From the IMG/VR virus record IMGVR_UViG_3300034198_017658, positions 1-64,000 of that record: a stretch of DNA of 64,000 nt; one strand, written 5' to 3'. This document shows positions 1 to 10,646 of the stretch, piece by piece. Every line of letters begins with the position of its first letter. Within the stretch, counting starts at the first letter, position 1. The stretch is from a virus. A program made the position numbers and the translations under genes. Under the pieces are notes generated by a model. That model was not told the DNA's origin, searched no databases, and saw only the letters and a program-made list of their open reading frames with translations.

Positions 1-1979
1 CCATTAATAGTCCAAGAATTTCTCCATGGTGATATGTTCCAAACAACAGCAGAATCTTGAGAAAATTTTAATTTACTATTAACTTTATTTTTATTACACT
101 CGGATATTATATTCATAAACAGATAGTTTGCCCCAAGGGAAGCTTGGCTATACCCTAATTGGATTTGGCTACCCACTTTACCGAGTGGAAAGTTATTTAA
201 CAAATCATTGTTTGGTACAGAAACTCCAGTGCCACTTGACCCATAATTATCATTAACAAATGCTAAAATTGGGTTTAGAGAAAACACAGCAAATGGAGAA
301 AACTCTGAGTTTAAATTATACTTATCTTTTATAACTGTTGTATACTTTACCCCACCATCCAAGATCCAAGCAATCGATTTAGCTGTACCATCCGATGCTT
401 CTGGGCTACTGGAAAATGCCCTAACTGGCCTAACTGCATTGCTGTTAAATACATCTATCCTAGTCCCAAAAACACCAAAATGTTTTATAGACGTGCTTTC
501 TGTATAGTCCGCCATGTCCAAGCTATTGAAGACACTTTCTCCATTTACATAATCATCTGCCAGTTGCAATAAACCTGTTGTTTTTAATGTAGAATTTAAA
601 TTAAAATTAAAAGAAGATAATCCAGAAGTATTTAAATTAGTTTGGTCAAGATTTGAACAATCAACAAATACAGAAATACCATGATCCATCATCATGTCTA
701 TTGTTCTTTTTTGGTTAGCTGTTATTGCTTGGTTTGGCGTCCAAACAACAAAGTCTAAATCAAACCCATTTGACAGTGAGGCGTAGTTTGAAACATAATT
801 GTCTATGTCTACACACCAATAATTTTTTTGTGTTTTGTTACTTCCTGTAGGAGCAAATGGATTATTAAATAAAAAGTTTTGCTGGTTAAAAGCGGCTTCT
901 TCAAGGTTGGCAAACACATAGGCATTTTTTGCATTAGTTATGCTACCAGAATAGAGTACTGCTACATTCAAAACAGCTCTTTCAGTATCTTCATACTTGT
1001 CAATTACTTTACTAAAATCATAATTAATTTTAGCTAATAACCTCCAGTTAAAATTTTGAAAAGTTCTTGGGTCTTGAATTGCTTTTTTAGGTGTTACAAC
1101 TTTCCAACCTTCATCTTCGGTTTTTGATTTGAGCAACCTGTTTTCTTTATGCGCAAAAAGTTGAGTTGAATAAACTCTTCTATTAAAAGAAGAGGGATCA
1201 ATTACTTCAGTTTCTTCTACAGCGTATGAGTATGTCGGTATCGCATTAATATATTCCTTGTAATTAAGGAACTGATTGTAAGGTAGATTGTCAGAAGTTT
1301 TTTCATATTTATCGTAAACAAGATATAAACCAATTGGATCAGATGCATCTAGTGTAACAATTATTCTGCAAAATTCTGACTGCAGGGTCCTGCCTGGATA
1401 TTCATATTTTTCTATATATACCTGATATTTATTATTTCCATATTCATCTGAATACTTGTTCCCAGAACCATCTACTACTCTAATATTATATTTATCTGGA
1501 TCATTAATTTTTATCGAATTTTGTATTCCAGAATAGATTGAAGCAGTAGCTGGTATGATTGTAAAAAATCTACTTACATAATAACTATGAGCAAAAAGTG
1601 AACTTTCAAATTCGTCAATTCTTGAGGTATAATTTTTATCCGTTATAGAATCAGTATTGTCCATAAGAAAATTACTTATGGATACTTCTGAGTTTTTAAC
1701 TATTGGAGAATGTTTTACTTGATGTAGTTGTGCGTTGCTTTTTGCGTATCTAAGTACACCAAATTCATCTGCATACATCATGAAATCATCTTCTGTTGCC
1801 ATATTATTTGCGGCATTTTCTGGCGTCAGACCAGAAAGGTCAACAACGTTTAAGTAATTTTTTGGTGTTATTTCTTCTGATGAAAACCAACCCAAATTTA
1901 CTGCATCATCGGGGAGTGATGAACCAGTCCTAATTGCATTTTCAAAACCGTTATCAGTAATATTAGAAAATGGCTTCAC
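1..1979 (-). CDS. Large peripheral tail/baseplate protein, C-terminus beyond the left edge (partial)
   Basis: The minus-strand frame is open from 1979 to the window edge, giving about 659 codons with no stop. The start is taken as GTG at 1979 because GAGGAA lies about six bases upstream and the stop of the preceding gene is two bases away. The first in-frame ATG would remove about 50 residues. The protein is rich in Asn, Ser, Thr, Tyr and Asp, like the neighbouring giant tail protein, with no signal peptide or membrane segment. It contains a stretch starting LDFVVWTPNQAI and followed by DHGISVFVDCSNLD that resembles an alternating beta/alpha region, but I recognise no family. As the last gene seen in the tail cluster it probably encodes an adhesin or baseplate-periphery protein; that role is inferred from position only. 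Confidence 0.7.
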   Translation of the reverse strand, partial: MKPFSNITDNGFENAIRTGSSLPDDAVNLGWFSSEEITPKNYLNVVDLSGLTPENAANNMATEDDFMMYADEFGVLRYAKSNAQLHQVKHSPIVKNSEVSISNFLMDNTDSITDKNYTSRIDEFESSLFAHSYYVSRFFTIIPATASIYSGIQNSIKINDPDKYNIRVVDGSGNKYSDEYGNNKYQVYIEKYEYPGRTLQSEFCRIIVTLDASDPIGLYLVYDKYEKTSDNLPYNQFLNYKEYINAIPTYSYAVEETEVIDPSSFNRRVYSTQLFAHKENRLLKSKTEDEGWKVVTPKKAIQDPRTFQNFNWRLLAKINYDFSKVIDKYEDTERAVLNVAVLYSGSITNAKNAYVFANLEEAAFNQQNFLFNNPFAPTGSNKTQKNYWCVDIDNYVSNYASLSNGFDLDFVVWTPNQAITANQKRTIDMMMDHGISVFVDCSNLDQTNLNTSGLSSFNFNLNSTLKTTGLLQLADDYVNGESVFNSLDMADYTESTSIKHFGVFGTRIDVFNSNAVRPVRAFSSSPEASDGTAKSIAWILDGGVKYTTVIKDKYNLNSEFSPFAVFSLNPILAFVNDNYGSSGTGVSVPNNDLLNNFPLGKVGSQIQLGYSQASLGANYLFMNIISECNKNKVNSKLKFSQDSAVVWNISPWRNSWTIN

Positions 1980-1981
1980 TA

Positions 1982-4900
1982 TTATTCCTCTTCATAGTCT
2001 GGGTGGAGATTCTTATAGCTCTCAACAACATATGGCGTAGCCCCTAAAAGACCCATTTGATATTGTTCATATCTAGATACAGGATACCATTTTGGTAAGT
2101 TCCAAGAATTTTTAAAACTATTTTCATAAAACACTTTATCTGTATTAGGGTTCTTTTTAAATACTGGGTTTTCTAAATAATGATAATAATTCGTTGTACT
2201 ACCTTCAACAGAAGTTAAAGTAGGTTCGGCCGAATTTGACTGGTTAACATCATATCTCTCATACCAGTAAACTATATCTCCTGCTATAGTAACAGGATTG
2301 GCGTTAGGAGTACTAGCAAATTCGCTATCTACTACAACAAACCAATAGCCCGGAGTTGCGTCGTTTTGAGCCCTATAGTGGCCTATGGAAAAATCACCAT
2401 TTGAATTTGCCGTAGTCATTCCAGCCAATTGAGATTGATTTGGTTCTGAGGTTGATGTAGAATAAGATCTATTTAAAGTTTCATAAAGATTTCTACCCCT
2501 TCTCCAATAAACCTTTGCATTTGGAGTGGCGTGTCCGATAATGTCTACTGTTTCTACCCCATCAGCATTTATGACTTTTTTTGTCACTTCTGAGGTAACT
2601 TTTTTAGGGACGTTTAATTGCGGTTTTACATAGTAATTTACTGTTGCAGATGAAACCACGTTACCTTGCCAAGCGTCTAATGCATTTATGTATACATATT
2701 GTGTGGTGGGTGTGGCAACATTTGATCCAGTATATTTGATATATGCTCTTGCATAACCGTCTTCACCTGTTTGGACTGAGCTTGGAGTTGCGGATCCATT
2801 GGGTGTTATTATGTCTACATAATAAGCTTGTTTTGGATTTTTATTGATATCTTTAGTCCAAATATTTAAAGCCATAAAATCTTTTGAATTAGCTATTATT
2901 TGATTTGGCGAAAGTTTTCCTTCGACTTTATCAAAATCATATTCATTATGCGATAAGTAAATATACCCTTCATCAACTGAAGTAATTAAAGGATTTAAAG
3001 GTAACACAAAATCTTCAAAATCACTGTCAAATACTGAAGACTCGTATGTGACATCTATGTAGGGAGTACTACTTTCTGTATGTAATATATTAATTTTTGT
3101 TCTATAAGAATTATCAAATTCATTATAATATTGGTTATCAACAGTAAATGTTTTTTTAACTTTGTAAGTAATTTTATATTCTTTATTTTTTTCTATTAAT
3201 CCTGTTGAATTTAATACTGAAGAATTAATTATATTATTTTCTGTACTTAAACCAGTGGCTACAATTTCTCCAGTATATTGATCATATATTGTAATATCAT
3301 AAACATCTTTATATGCTAATGCAATATAGTCATCAAATCTTGCGATAATGTATTCATAGTTATATTCAGACAGCGTGGTTGGTGTGGCTTCATCAAAAAA
3401 AGAAACTTGAGTATATTCTTCATCATCTACAGTCACAATTATTGGTGCGCCCTGTCTTGCAACCTGTGGTAATAAAAATTCAGTGTTGCTATATTCTGAA
3501 TAAAATTTGGGTTTTGCGTAAATATATCTATCTTCACCATTTTGGTAATACCAACCAGTTTTTATACTTGGATTAATTGAATAATTTTCCCTAAATAAAT
3601 ACTGAGCATAGAAAGGAACATTTTTTATATGGTACTTACCAGTAGTCGGATTAAGATAATTCAAAAGTCCTTCTGGAGTTGCGCCTCCCACTTCCAACAT
3701 TCTCTGCCACATTGATTGATCAACAAAAGATGAATCATAAACACTTGCCCCAAAATCTTTAGCGGTTTGCAACATAGAGGTATGCCATAGGCCATATATA
3801 GCTACATTATCATTTTCATTTAAAATTTCAATATCAGAAATCCATAAATTAGGAGACGATCCATAATCACCTAAACCAAAATCAGATCTTTGAAAATCAA
3901 AATATCCAATTAAATCAGGTTTTTTGTTATTCATTAACTGATAACTTGAAGTTGCACCATCGATTAAAACACCTTCATCAGATATATAAAAGTCTATTTG
4001 ATTTTCATAATCAGCCGTAAACTTTTCCCAAGACATATAATCAAATGGATATAGTGAAGAGTCATTTGACGAAATGACCAGTTGATTAGGAGTTGATTTA
4101 TATGGAAATTTAATATTTGTAAAATAGTAATTTACAGTTGATCCAACAGTATCAATATAGCTTTCATGTTGATTAGGAGTAGCAAAATTTGGTGTGATAA
4201 AACTAAATAATATATTTGGCGTTGCAGGTATTAGGTAGGTTAGTCCATTATCTCTATTTTTTGAAATTCCACCATAACCTTGATACGGTGGTGTAGACAA
4301 GTCTATGTCATATGAATCTTCAACAACATTTGATATGTGGACATATATAGGAGTTGCCCCATATGGGATCGTGAAATTTTTAACCACATCTTGTGGAGTA
4401 AACGTTATGTTTGTTTTTTGGGTAATATCATTTGAGTTATTTAGAGTGTTACCAAAACGATGTGATCTTATTTTTGGAGTATTGACAATACGTTTTTTTG
4501 TTGGGTTATAAATTTGTGAACCAATTTTTAATTTTATCGCGTACGGCGAATCATTTATTTGTGATGCAGTCTTTATAATTTTTTTAGAAGTATCTTTAGC
4601 ATACGTGTTAGGGGTAGCATCTAGGAATCCTATCGTGGCGTAGTTCCCTGTTGCACCTGATGGTCCAGTAGCACTAACAAAGCTTATTGTTGCAGCATCG
4701 ACGGCATAAAGTGGTATCTCAGACAGTCTATAGGACTCTGTGGCGGAGGCCGTAAATGTATTAGTATATGGATCTCCTGAACTGTTATAAAATACAGATT
4801 CTCCACTGGTGAAGTTAGAAGATGTGAATATATTTTTTACCAAAAATTCTGGCGAAGAACTTTGTCCGTATATGTTTTTTACATAATCAATATATCTTGC

Positions 4901-6722
4901 TTTATAAACCGCGTCGTTTGGTATGTCCCCGTGTAAATTCAGTAGTAGTTCAACATCATATGTGACAGTTGCTGTATCATTTTCTATATAATCTTCATAG
5001 TAGGAAATATAACTATCGTATACGATGTTTATCGGTTCATAAGCTGGTTCTGTATTTTCAAATTTCAAACCGCTAACTCTAAGACCAAATGAGTACTTAT
5101 TTATTTCTTTATCAATTTTTTCTAATTTAATTCTAGCGTCTTCAAAATCTCCAACTCCAGGTTGATACACTTCAGAATAAAAACTTGTCGTTGCTGCATC
5201 TAGTATCGTTGGCAGAGACGATACGCCCTCCTGTTTTGCTCCAGCGTAATCCCAGTAAGATTCTCCCCACTTAATATAACCATAATTAGATGGATATTGA
5301 GTATTAAGATACTGTACAAAATTTATAAAATTATCTGTAGGAATTCCTTCTTTAGTAAAATATTTGGCTATAGATTCTAAGTCTGAAATTTCTAATACCT
5401 CTGGTGTGGCTCCTAGGTAGTCAGAGTTTGGCGTAGCACCAAAAGCCCTCCATATATCCAACTCTCTTCTTAAAGTTAATTTAAAGTTATTAGAGTTAAT
5501 GGCCGGTGGATTTTGGTTAACATCAAGTATTCTTTTTGCGAAATTAGAATTAGACTCTAGATATAATCTTTGTAAACCAACCCTAAGGCCAAATTCATCA
5601 AAGCTGTTAAACATCTGAGTAGTTACTGGATTAACTAAAGTATTATCTATATATAAGTTTTTAAATTCTTTAATTGTTATTAATTCTCCAGAAATGAAAT
5701 TATAATAAAAAACATAATCAGTTGTTCTATGATCTAAAAGATCTTTTATTGTAGAAACCCTTGCCAGTTCTGCGTTGTCACCAGTAACTTTAACAAATCC
5801 AGGTCTTACTGGTGTATATGTATAGGCCCAAGCTATTTCTGTTTGATCTGCTGAATTTATAAAAGAATCTAATTCAATCCTACTTATCAATTCATCTACT
5901 CTATCCAGGTCGTCATTTATTAATGAATTAATTAATTTACCAGCTGTAGTTTCTGGGGTAGCCAATGATGGCGTTGCTCTTTCTAGAGAGTCAGAATAAA
6001 TCTTGGTCCATGATGGAAAATTAGAAAGAATATTTCTAGTATGGTCTGATATTACTGGAGAAATAATATCTTCTATTTGTATTTGAACTAATAGCAGGAA
6101 GTTTGCATCGTCCAATGATGACGTTGAGTTGAATATAACTTCAAATTTTGAATATCTTTTTACATCTCTTAAAAAGAGTAAAGTAGTTTTATCGTTAATA
6201 TATGCTATCTGTTGCCACTCGGATACTTGTGCATCATCTTGCGATGATGCGTAGATCTTTATTTCGCAACTAGGAACTTCTGTACCAGGTAAGTTTGTTA
6301 GGGCATTTTTATATCCAATAATATCTATTCTAGAACTGGTATCAACGAATCTATATGGTTGAACCGTACCATAATCTTGCCCTAAGATCCAATATGGAGA
6401 AGATTCAGTAAAATTAAAAATATAATTTCCATCTTGATCCTGAGCGTTTTCAAAAACTGAATATGTTCCGTACGTTCTGGTCTAGAAAAAATTCACCATA
6501 ATTTGTTACTGTTGCATAGGGGCCTATTGTTGGAGTGGCGTTAGGTAAAATTTCCGTTCCAACAAATGTATAATCACCAAGTGGGTTGATTCCAGTTGCT
6601 GATCTTATAGTTGAGTAATTTGAATAAAATCTATTTGAATAAAGATCTATAACATTGGACGTCCACGTATTACCTGATATGTTAAAATCAGTTTTATTTA
6701 ACGCAAGGAAGTATGTTTTCAT
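1982..6722 (-). CDS. Giant tail/baseplate adhesin-like protein, about 1579 aa, made by +1 recoding
   Basis: Two overlapping minus-strand frames make one gene. The first starts at ATG 6722 and would stop at 6450 after 90 residues. The second is open from 6481 to 1982 but has no ATG, and its first alternative start is a TTG at 6115, more than 350 bases inside coherent protein sequence. Reading +1 at the in-frame CGGA (6467-6470, codon 85) joins FLDQNV to TYSVFENAQ and gives about 1579 residues. The product is beta-rich, with Ig-like stretches near the C-terminus (around TPNGSATPSSVQTGEDGYA). The tripeptide Ala-Thr-Pro occurs 16 times. There is no clear enzyme motif. It lies downstream of the gpJ-like wedge gene and a phosphoesterase, where phages encode adhesins or tail spikes; function is inferred. 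A sequencing indel is the main alternative for the frame change. Confidence 0.75.
6467..6470 (-). other. Putative +1 recoding site CGGA in the 1579-aa tail gene
   Basis: The frame-A codons GTA CGG AAC (CGG at 6470-6468) become GTA, then GGA ACA TAT after a one-base skip. The shift must fall between the frame-B stop TAG (6484-6482) and the frame-A stop TGA (6452-6450), a window of 29 bases. CGG is the only candidate in it that is shared with the other five sites. Confidence 0.7.
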
Positions 6723-6740
6723 TTACCCTTATTCCTAGAT

Positions 6741-8003
6741 TTATACTGCATCAAGCCATATTGAGTACTCTGAGGTCACACCGTGTTCTGGGTGCACAAA
6801 CATTAAGTGCTGACATGGTCTACTCATAGAGTGAAAATACTCCTGTGCATATGTGTTGTAGCTTTCTGGAGAACCAGATATTCTCAAGGTGGAACTTCCT
6901 AGTGTCATCTTTGCCTGTTGATGGTAGTGGCCCATAAATACATCTTGGAATTCTTCTGGGATTGCCCCATCTTTCCAACCCATTACTTTTCTATAGTAAC
7001 TAGTAATTGAGTTTGGTGATGGCATTTGGTCTCCGTGGATCAAAAGAGTTGAATAATCACCAATTTTATCTACTGCATACCAGTGTCTTTCGCCTCTTCC
7101 ATCTGGAATATTAAAATTAATTCTTTCATTCTTGGAAAATATAAGACTAGTTATCTTATATAGTAATCTATCCATATTCGATTCTGGGTCATACATTTTG
7201 CGGTTTCTTCCACCAACTGATCCATGGTTCCCAATAACTGCAGTTACATTAACTTGCTTAAAGTTTTCTAGTGCTGTTCCAAAGAACTTACCCAGTATCT
7301 CAGGACCATTAACACCAACCTGCCTATAAATACCTGAATCAATCAAATGACTTTGTCCTGGAAAAATCTCTTCACCCTCAACAATATCACCCAACATCCA
7401 AACATGCAGGTTATCAATTGGATGGTCTGCTCTTTGGATTTCAACTATCTCTAACATTTTTTCTGTATAGAGTTCTATTCTTTTTGCAGCTATTTCAGAA
7501 TTATAATCTGGGGTAACTTTTCCTAACTGCCAATCGGCAAAGACGACAACAGCAGTTTCTGGTGTGCCCTTACCACCCTTACGAGGCTCTCTTCTTTGTA
7601 TTTCTGGAAGCTTAAAATTAGCAAAAGCATCGTAGGCTGCTCTATAAATCGTTTCTGATGCTTGTTCACTTATATTTTTATACTTGTCTGCAGAACGAGC
7701 TAATCTTTTATTTTCTGATCTCAGAAAATCTATTGTTGAAGATGGTACTGTGCTCGTTAATGGCGCAGGAAAATCTTCATCATTTTCATTAAACGACATC
7801 TCATCAACTGTATCGTAGAATGAATCTTGACCCGTTGCAAAATAACGTGATGCTTGCTCTTCGTCAACTTCTTTTGCAAAAACATTGTCTGCCAATATAT
7901 CACCAGGGAGGTCGTCTTCTCCCTCCACCAAGCCTCTCGCGTGCTTCATATTTTTGGCTTTTATTATATGAGTTTTAGTGACAAGAAATAGCTTGTCTGA
8001 CAT
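6741..8003 (-). CDS. Calcineurin-like metallophosphoesterase
   Basis: A 420-residue protein with the metallophosphoesterase blocks in order: a D-x-x block with sequence DWQLGK near residue 157, GDIVEG near 205, GNHG near 258, an H-G-D near 323, and GHYHQ near 358. These are the metal ligands of the calcineurin-like superfamily, which hydrolyses phosphomono- or diesters with two metal ions. The first motif is normally D-x-H; here the histidine position is Gln (DWQ), so the first metal site may be altered. The N-terminal 140 residues are acidic and helical, with no recognised domain. The start is placed at ATG 8003; a GTG nine bases upstream is also possible. It sits between wedge and adhesin genes, possibly as a virion or late-expressed enzyme. 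Substrate unknown. Confidence 0.85.
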   Translation of the reverse strand: MSDKLFLVTKTHIIKAKNMKHARGLVEGEDDLPGDILADNVFAKEVDEEQASRYFATGQDSFYDTVDEMSFNENDEDFPAPLTSTVPSSTIDFLRSENKRLARSADKYKNISEQASETIYRAAYDAFANFKLPEIQRREPRKGGKGTPETAVVVFADWQLGKVTPDYNSEIAAKRIELYTEKMLEIVEIQRADHPIDNLHVWMLGDIVEGEEIFPGQSHLIDSGIYRQVGVNGPEILGKFFGTALENFKQVNVTAVIGNHGSVGGRNRKMYDPESNMDRLLYKITSLIFSKNERINFNIPDGRGERHWYAVDKIGDYSTLLIHGDQMPSPNSITSYYRKVMGWKDGAIPEEFQDVFMGHYHQQAKMTLGSSTLRISGSPESYNTYAQEYFHSMSRPCQHLMFVHPEHGVTSEYSIWLDAV

Positions 8004-8022
8004 AAGTACCACTCTTTCAGTT

Positions 8023-9192
8023 CTAATAACCTTGTGAAGACATTATAACAGAAAATAGCGATACTGTCCCAGCGATCATATATTCTCTATCAGTTGGTAA
8101 TCTGAATAAACCTTTTGGCAATTCTTGGCCCTTTGAGGTAACGCTTAGTATATTCACTGATTTTATTAATTCAGAAGAAGCTCTGATTTGGGCTTCTAGT
8201 GCAGCAAAATCTAATGATCCGCCTATTGTAAATGAATTTAAATATCTTTTCACAAAGAGATTTGCCTGGCTTTCAAGTGCATTGATTGTACTTTGCCCTA
8301 ATCCTTGCGGCAAAACGATGCTTGCTACAACCCCAATAGGTACCCTGTCTGCCAGTCTTATGTTCAACTTAATACCAACAGGTTTTCTTGCTGAAAGGGT
8401 TGAGAGTATATTTTGAACAAAAGATGGATCAACTCTTTGTGATTCTGGGACAACAATCACATCGCATGAACCAAGGCCGTAAGAAGATTCTCTTATCCTA
8501 ACATCTCTTACTCCAGGAATAGAAAGTGCGTTTAACCTCATTGCTTCAGTTGTCCCATATGATCTTTCTTTTATTGAAAGACTTATTCTTCTTCTGTAAT
8601 TGTCGTCACTTTCCATACCAGAAACAGAATAAACTTCTTTTGGATTTGAACAATAGATTATTGTTCCATCCGCAGAAACAAAATTGTGTTTAGTTAATGA
8701 TCCTTTAGCTGCAGTAAAATCAGCTGTATTAAAATTAGCTGAAACTCTACCATAAGCCCTTGTTGTGCTAGCTAAAATTATAACGTTTGAATTTAAAATA
8801 TATTGATACTGTCTTTCAGCAAATTCGGTAACATCATTATAGATATATGTTCCAGCTGGAATAACGATATCAGAAGCTGCTGGTGTAGCTATATAAAATT
8901 CAATATTAAAGCTGTCAGTTTCTTGTTGGACATCTGGAGAAACTGTTTTCCTAGATACACCATACAGGGCTCCAATCATGTCCAGTGATCTTCCAGATGC
9001 CGTGGCAATAGAGCTTTGATCAACTGCAAACTTTAACGCTTGATAAAGATCTCCTACTTCTACTGCAACTGATTCAGCAAATGCCCTAACAATTGAGCCA
9101 GGATATGTTGCAGTAATGTTTGCATTCTTTTCTAAAGAAAGCAACATCCTTCCTAAAATCTCAGTGCTTGTTTTACTGTTTACTACTGGCAT
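8023..9192 (-). CDS. Baseplate wedge protein, gpJ/gp6-like
   Basis: A 389-residue protein resembling the baseplate J family (P2 gpJ, T4 gp6 core). The N-terminus has the family pattern of a helix ending in PGSIVRAFAES followed by the A-x-G-x-x-L-D-x-x-G motif (ASGRSLDMIGALYGVSR, about residues 66-82). The middle contains the family pattern ESDDNYRRRISL (about 193-204) and IPGVRDVRI (about 227-235). In contractile tails this protein forms the wedge ring that contacts the gp25-like protein and transmits the contraction signal to the sheath. The gp25-like gene lies 13 bases upstream, the usual arrangement. Length and motif order fit the family well. Confidence 0.92.
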   Translation of the reverse strand: MPVVNSKTSTEILGRMLLSLEKNANITATYPGSIVRAFAESVAVEVGDLYQALKFAVDQSSIATASGRSLDMIGALYGVSRKTVSPDVQQETDSFNIEFYIATPAASDIVIPAGTYIYNDVTEFAERQYQYILNSNVIILASTTRAYGRVSANFNTADFTAAKGSLTKHNFVSADGTIIYCSNPKEVYSVSGMESDDNYRRRISLSIKERSYGTTEAMRLNALSIPGVRDVRIRESSYGLGSCDVIVVPESQRVDPSFVQNILSTLSARKPVGIKLNIRLADRVPIGVVASIVLPQGLGQSTINALESQANLFVKRYLNSFTIGGSLDFAALEAQIRASSELIKSVNILSVTSKGQELPKGLFRLPTDREYMIAGTVSLFSVIMSSQGY

Positions 9193-9205
9193 AAGGTTCC
9201 TATCT

Positions 9206-9592
9206 TTAAATATTCTGTGTTACCGATAGTGTAATCGGTTCAAATCCATTATCTTCAATATGTACATCAAATCTTATTGAATTAGCAGAAGTTGGTATTG
9301 CATCAATTGATATCCTTCTTCCCCTAAAAACTCCACCCTTTGTTTCATTTTCTAAAGCATCTCTTATTATTCTTTTTCCCAATTCACCAGTTGACTTACT
9401 CTGCGGCATTCCTTTTAAAAGGGATAGATCGCAACCAAGCGTTGGGTATATTGTAAAGTCATTTGGCTCAGTCATAAGACGAAGGTATATTTGTTGAGTA
9501 TCTTTTTGTGCCAAACTTTGAGTCATGGCTATATCTTTATTTGGTGATATCCTTATATCCCCACTAAGATCAAAATAAAAATCGCTCATCAT
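9206..9592 (-). CDS. Baseplate wedge protein, gp25-like (lysozyme-like fold)
   Basis: A 128-residue protein of the T4 gp25 / P2 gpW family. Characteristic features are an early D-x-x-G-D-I (about residues 8-12), QKDTQQIYLRLMTEP near 28-42, a Y-P-x-x-G-x-D-L segment (YPTLGCDLSLLKG, about 48-60) and a late helix KRIIRDALE before beta strands. In the baseplate it nucleates sheath assembly around the hub. It overlaps the stop of the upstream gene by four bases (ATGA), indicating translational coupling, and directly precedes the gpJ-like partner gene. Confidence 0.9.
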   Translation of the reverse strand: MMSDFYFDLSGDIRISPNKDIAMTQSLAQKDTQQIYLRLMTEPNDFTIYPTLGCDLSLLKGMPQSKSTGELGKRIIRDALENETKGGVFRGRRISIDAIPTSANSIRFDVHIEDNGFEPITLSVTQNI

Positions 9593-10278
9593 TTATCCAA
9601 ATCGTTTGTAATCCAAGGGAAATTTTGGGTATTATTAGCTTTACCCAGGTCATTATTATTAACCTTTTCTAACGCTGTAGCAAACGAATAACCCTCTTCC
9701 ATATAACCCTTAATTAAATCTACTTCAGAATCAGAATGTGTTTTTGCATAATTGTCAAGCAATGTTTTTTGCTCAAACGACATACCTGATGGGTCTTCAG
9801 TTGGTTCTTCAGTTTGCTTTTGTGCTATTCCAAGGCCATATTCTCCAATAATAGTAATAGGAGTGATGACTTGGTCTTCGGTAAAATCTTGTAAATTATT
9901 TAAATAATGGTTAGTCCTATGATAGGCCGGATTGTTTAAAAAGTCTCCAGTTTTTAAAAGAGCTGGCTCATTATACACATCAGATGCTGGATTAAAAGAT
10001 TTATCATTCCATCTCAGTCCATCATCATCTCTACAAAAGAATTTTATTGAATCTGCAAAAAACGAAATACTTCTAGTATTTGGGTTTATAACAATACCTA
10101 TACCAGGTGCTGCAAATATCTCTATCTCCCCACCATCAGCTATTCTCATAAAGCCCTTATTGTCTGGATGGGTTAAGCCAACTTCTCTATGGGAAAATTC
10201 TTTTCTTTTTTTTAATTCCGCAGATTCATTAAATACATTGGACATTTTATTTTCTGGTTGGTCTGAATTATAAATCAT
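9589..10278 (-). CDS. Uncharacterised baseplate-region protein
   Basis: A 229-residue protein I do not recognise. The N-terminal half is hydrophilic then beta-rich, with the stretch GGEIEIFAAPGIGIVIN near residues 49-65 and two Cys/Asp-rich turns after it. The C-terminal quarter is acidic and helical. It lies two bases downstream of the spike-like OB-fold gene and overlaps the gp25-like gene by four bases, so it is very likely co-translated as a baseplate hub or spike component. It does not contain a PAAR motif or a recognisable lytic domain. The role is inferred from position only. Confidence 0.75.
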   Translation of the reverse strand: MIYNSDQPENKMSNVFNESAELKKRKEFSHREVGLTHPDNKGFMRIADGGEIEIFAAPGIGIVINPNTRSISFFADSIKFFCRDDDGLRWNDKSFNPASDVYNEPALLKTGDFLNNPAYHRTNHYLNNLQDFTEDQVITPITIIGEYGLGIAQKQTEEPTEDPSGMSFEQKTLLDNYAKTHSDSEVDLIKGYMEEGYSFATALEKVNNNDLGKANNTQNFPWITNDLDK

Positions 10279-10280
10279 TT

Positions 10281-10644
10281 TTACACCATAAACTTAGGTA
10301 TGCCACTATCAATTGAAGTATTTCTCATATTTTTGTGGGATTGCGGTTCGTTAAAATACATCATTATATAAGGTTCATTTTCATGTTCATCCCTAAACCC
10401 AACCAAGCAACGGGTTCCAGGAGATGGGGCAACAGACTGGACGCCATAGGTAAATGGGCAAGGTACATTGGGTAACATATTTCCGTATTGAACTTGAAAA
10501 CTTTTCATCAACCATAACTGTCGCTGTATTTTGGCCAGAATTATATATCATGATTGTTCCAGGCCTAGTTTTATTTCCCTTAAACTTTGCATCTTCTATG
10601 TGATCAAATATTTTTTTATCAAATTTTGGATATTTAATTACCAT
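10281..10644 (-). CDS. Baseplate spike/hub OB-fold protein, about 120 aa, made by +1 recoding
   Basis: The ATG at 10644 opens an 83-residue frame whose last 30 residues look random. A second, +1, frame ending at 10281 carries the continuation. Joining them at the in-frame CGGA (10482-10485, codon 54) gives KFSSSI followed by NMLPNVPCPFTYG and about 120 residues. The joined protein reads like the N-terminal OB domain of gpV/gp5-type spikes: an early PGTIMIYNSG strand, a VMVDE strand, then VAPSPGTRCLVGFRDEHE, corresponding to the conserved 'P-x-x-G-x-x-V-x-V-x-F' strand, then EPYIMMYFNE. Without the frame change neither half makes an OB fold. It sits between the lytic hub gene and wedge genes, as a spike base should. 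Confidence 0.75.
10482..10485 (-). other. Putative +1 recoding site CGGA in the spike/OB-fold gene
   Basis: Frame A reads ATA CGG AAA (CGG at 10485-10483); a one-base skip yields GGA AAT ATG. The permissible shift window is 10396 to about 10550 and holds one in-frame CGG. The OB-fold homology continues across the junction, which supports translation through it. Confidence 0.7.
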
Positions 10645-10646
10645 AA

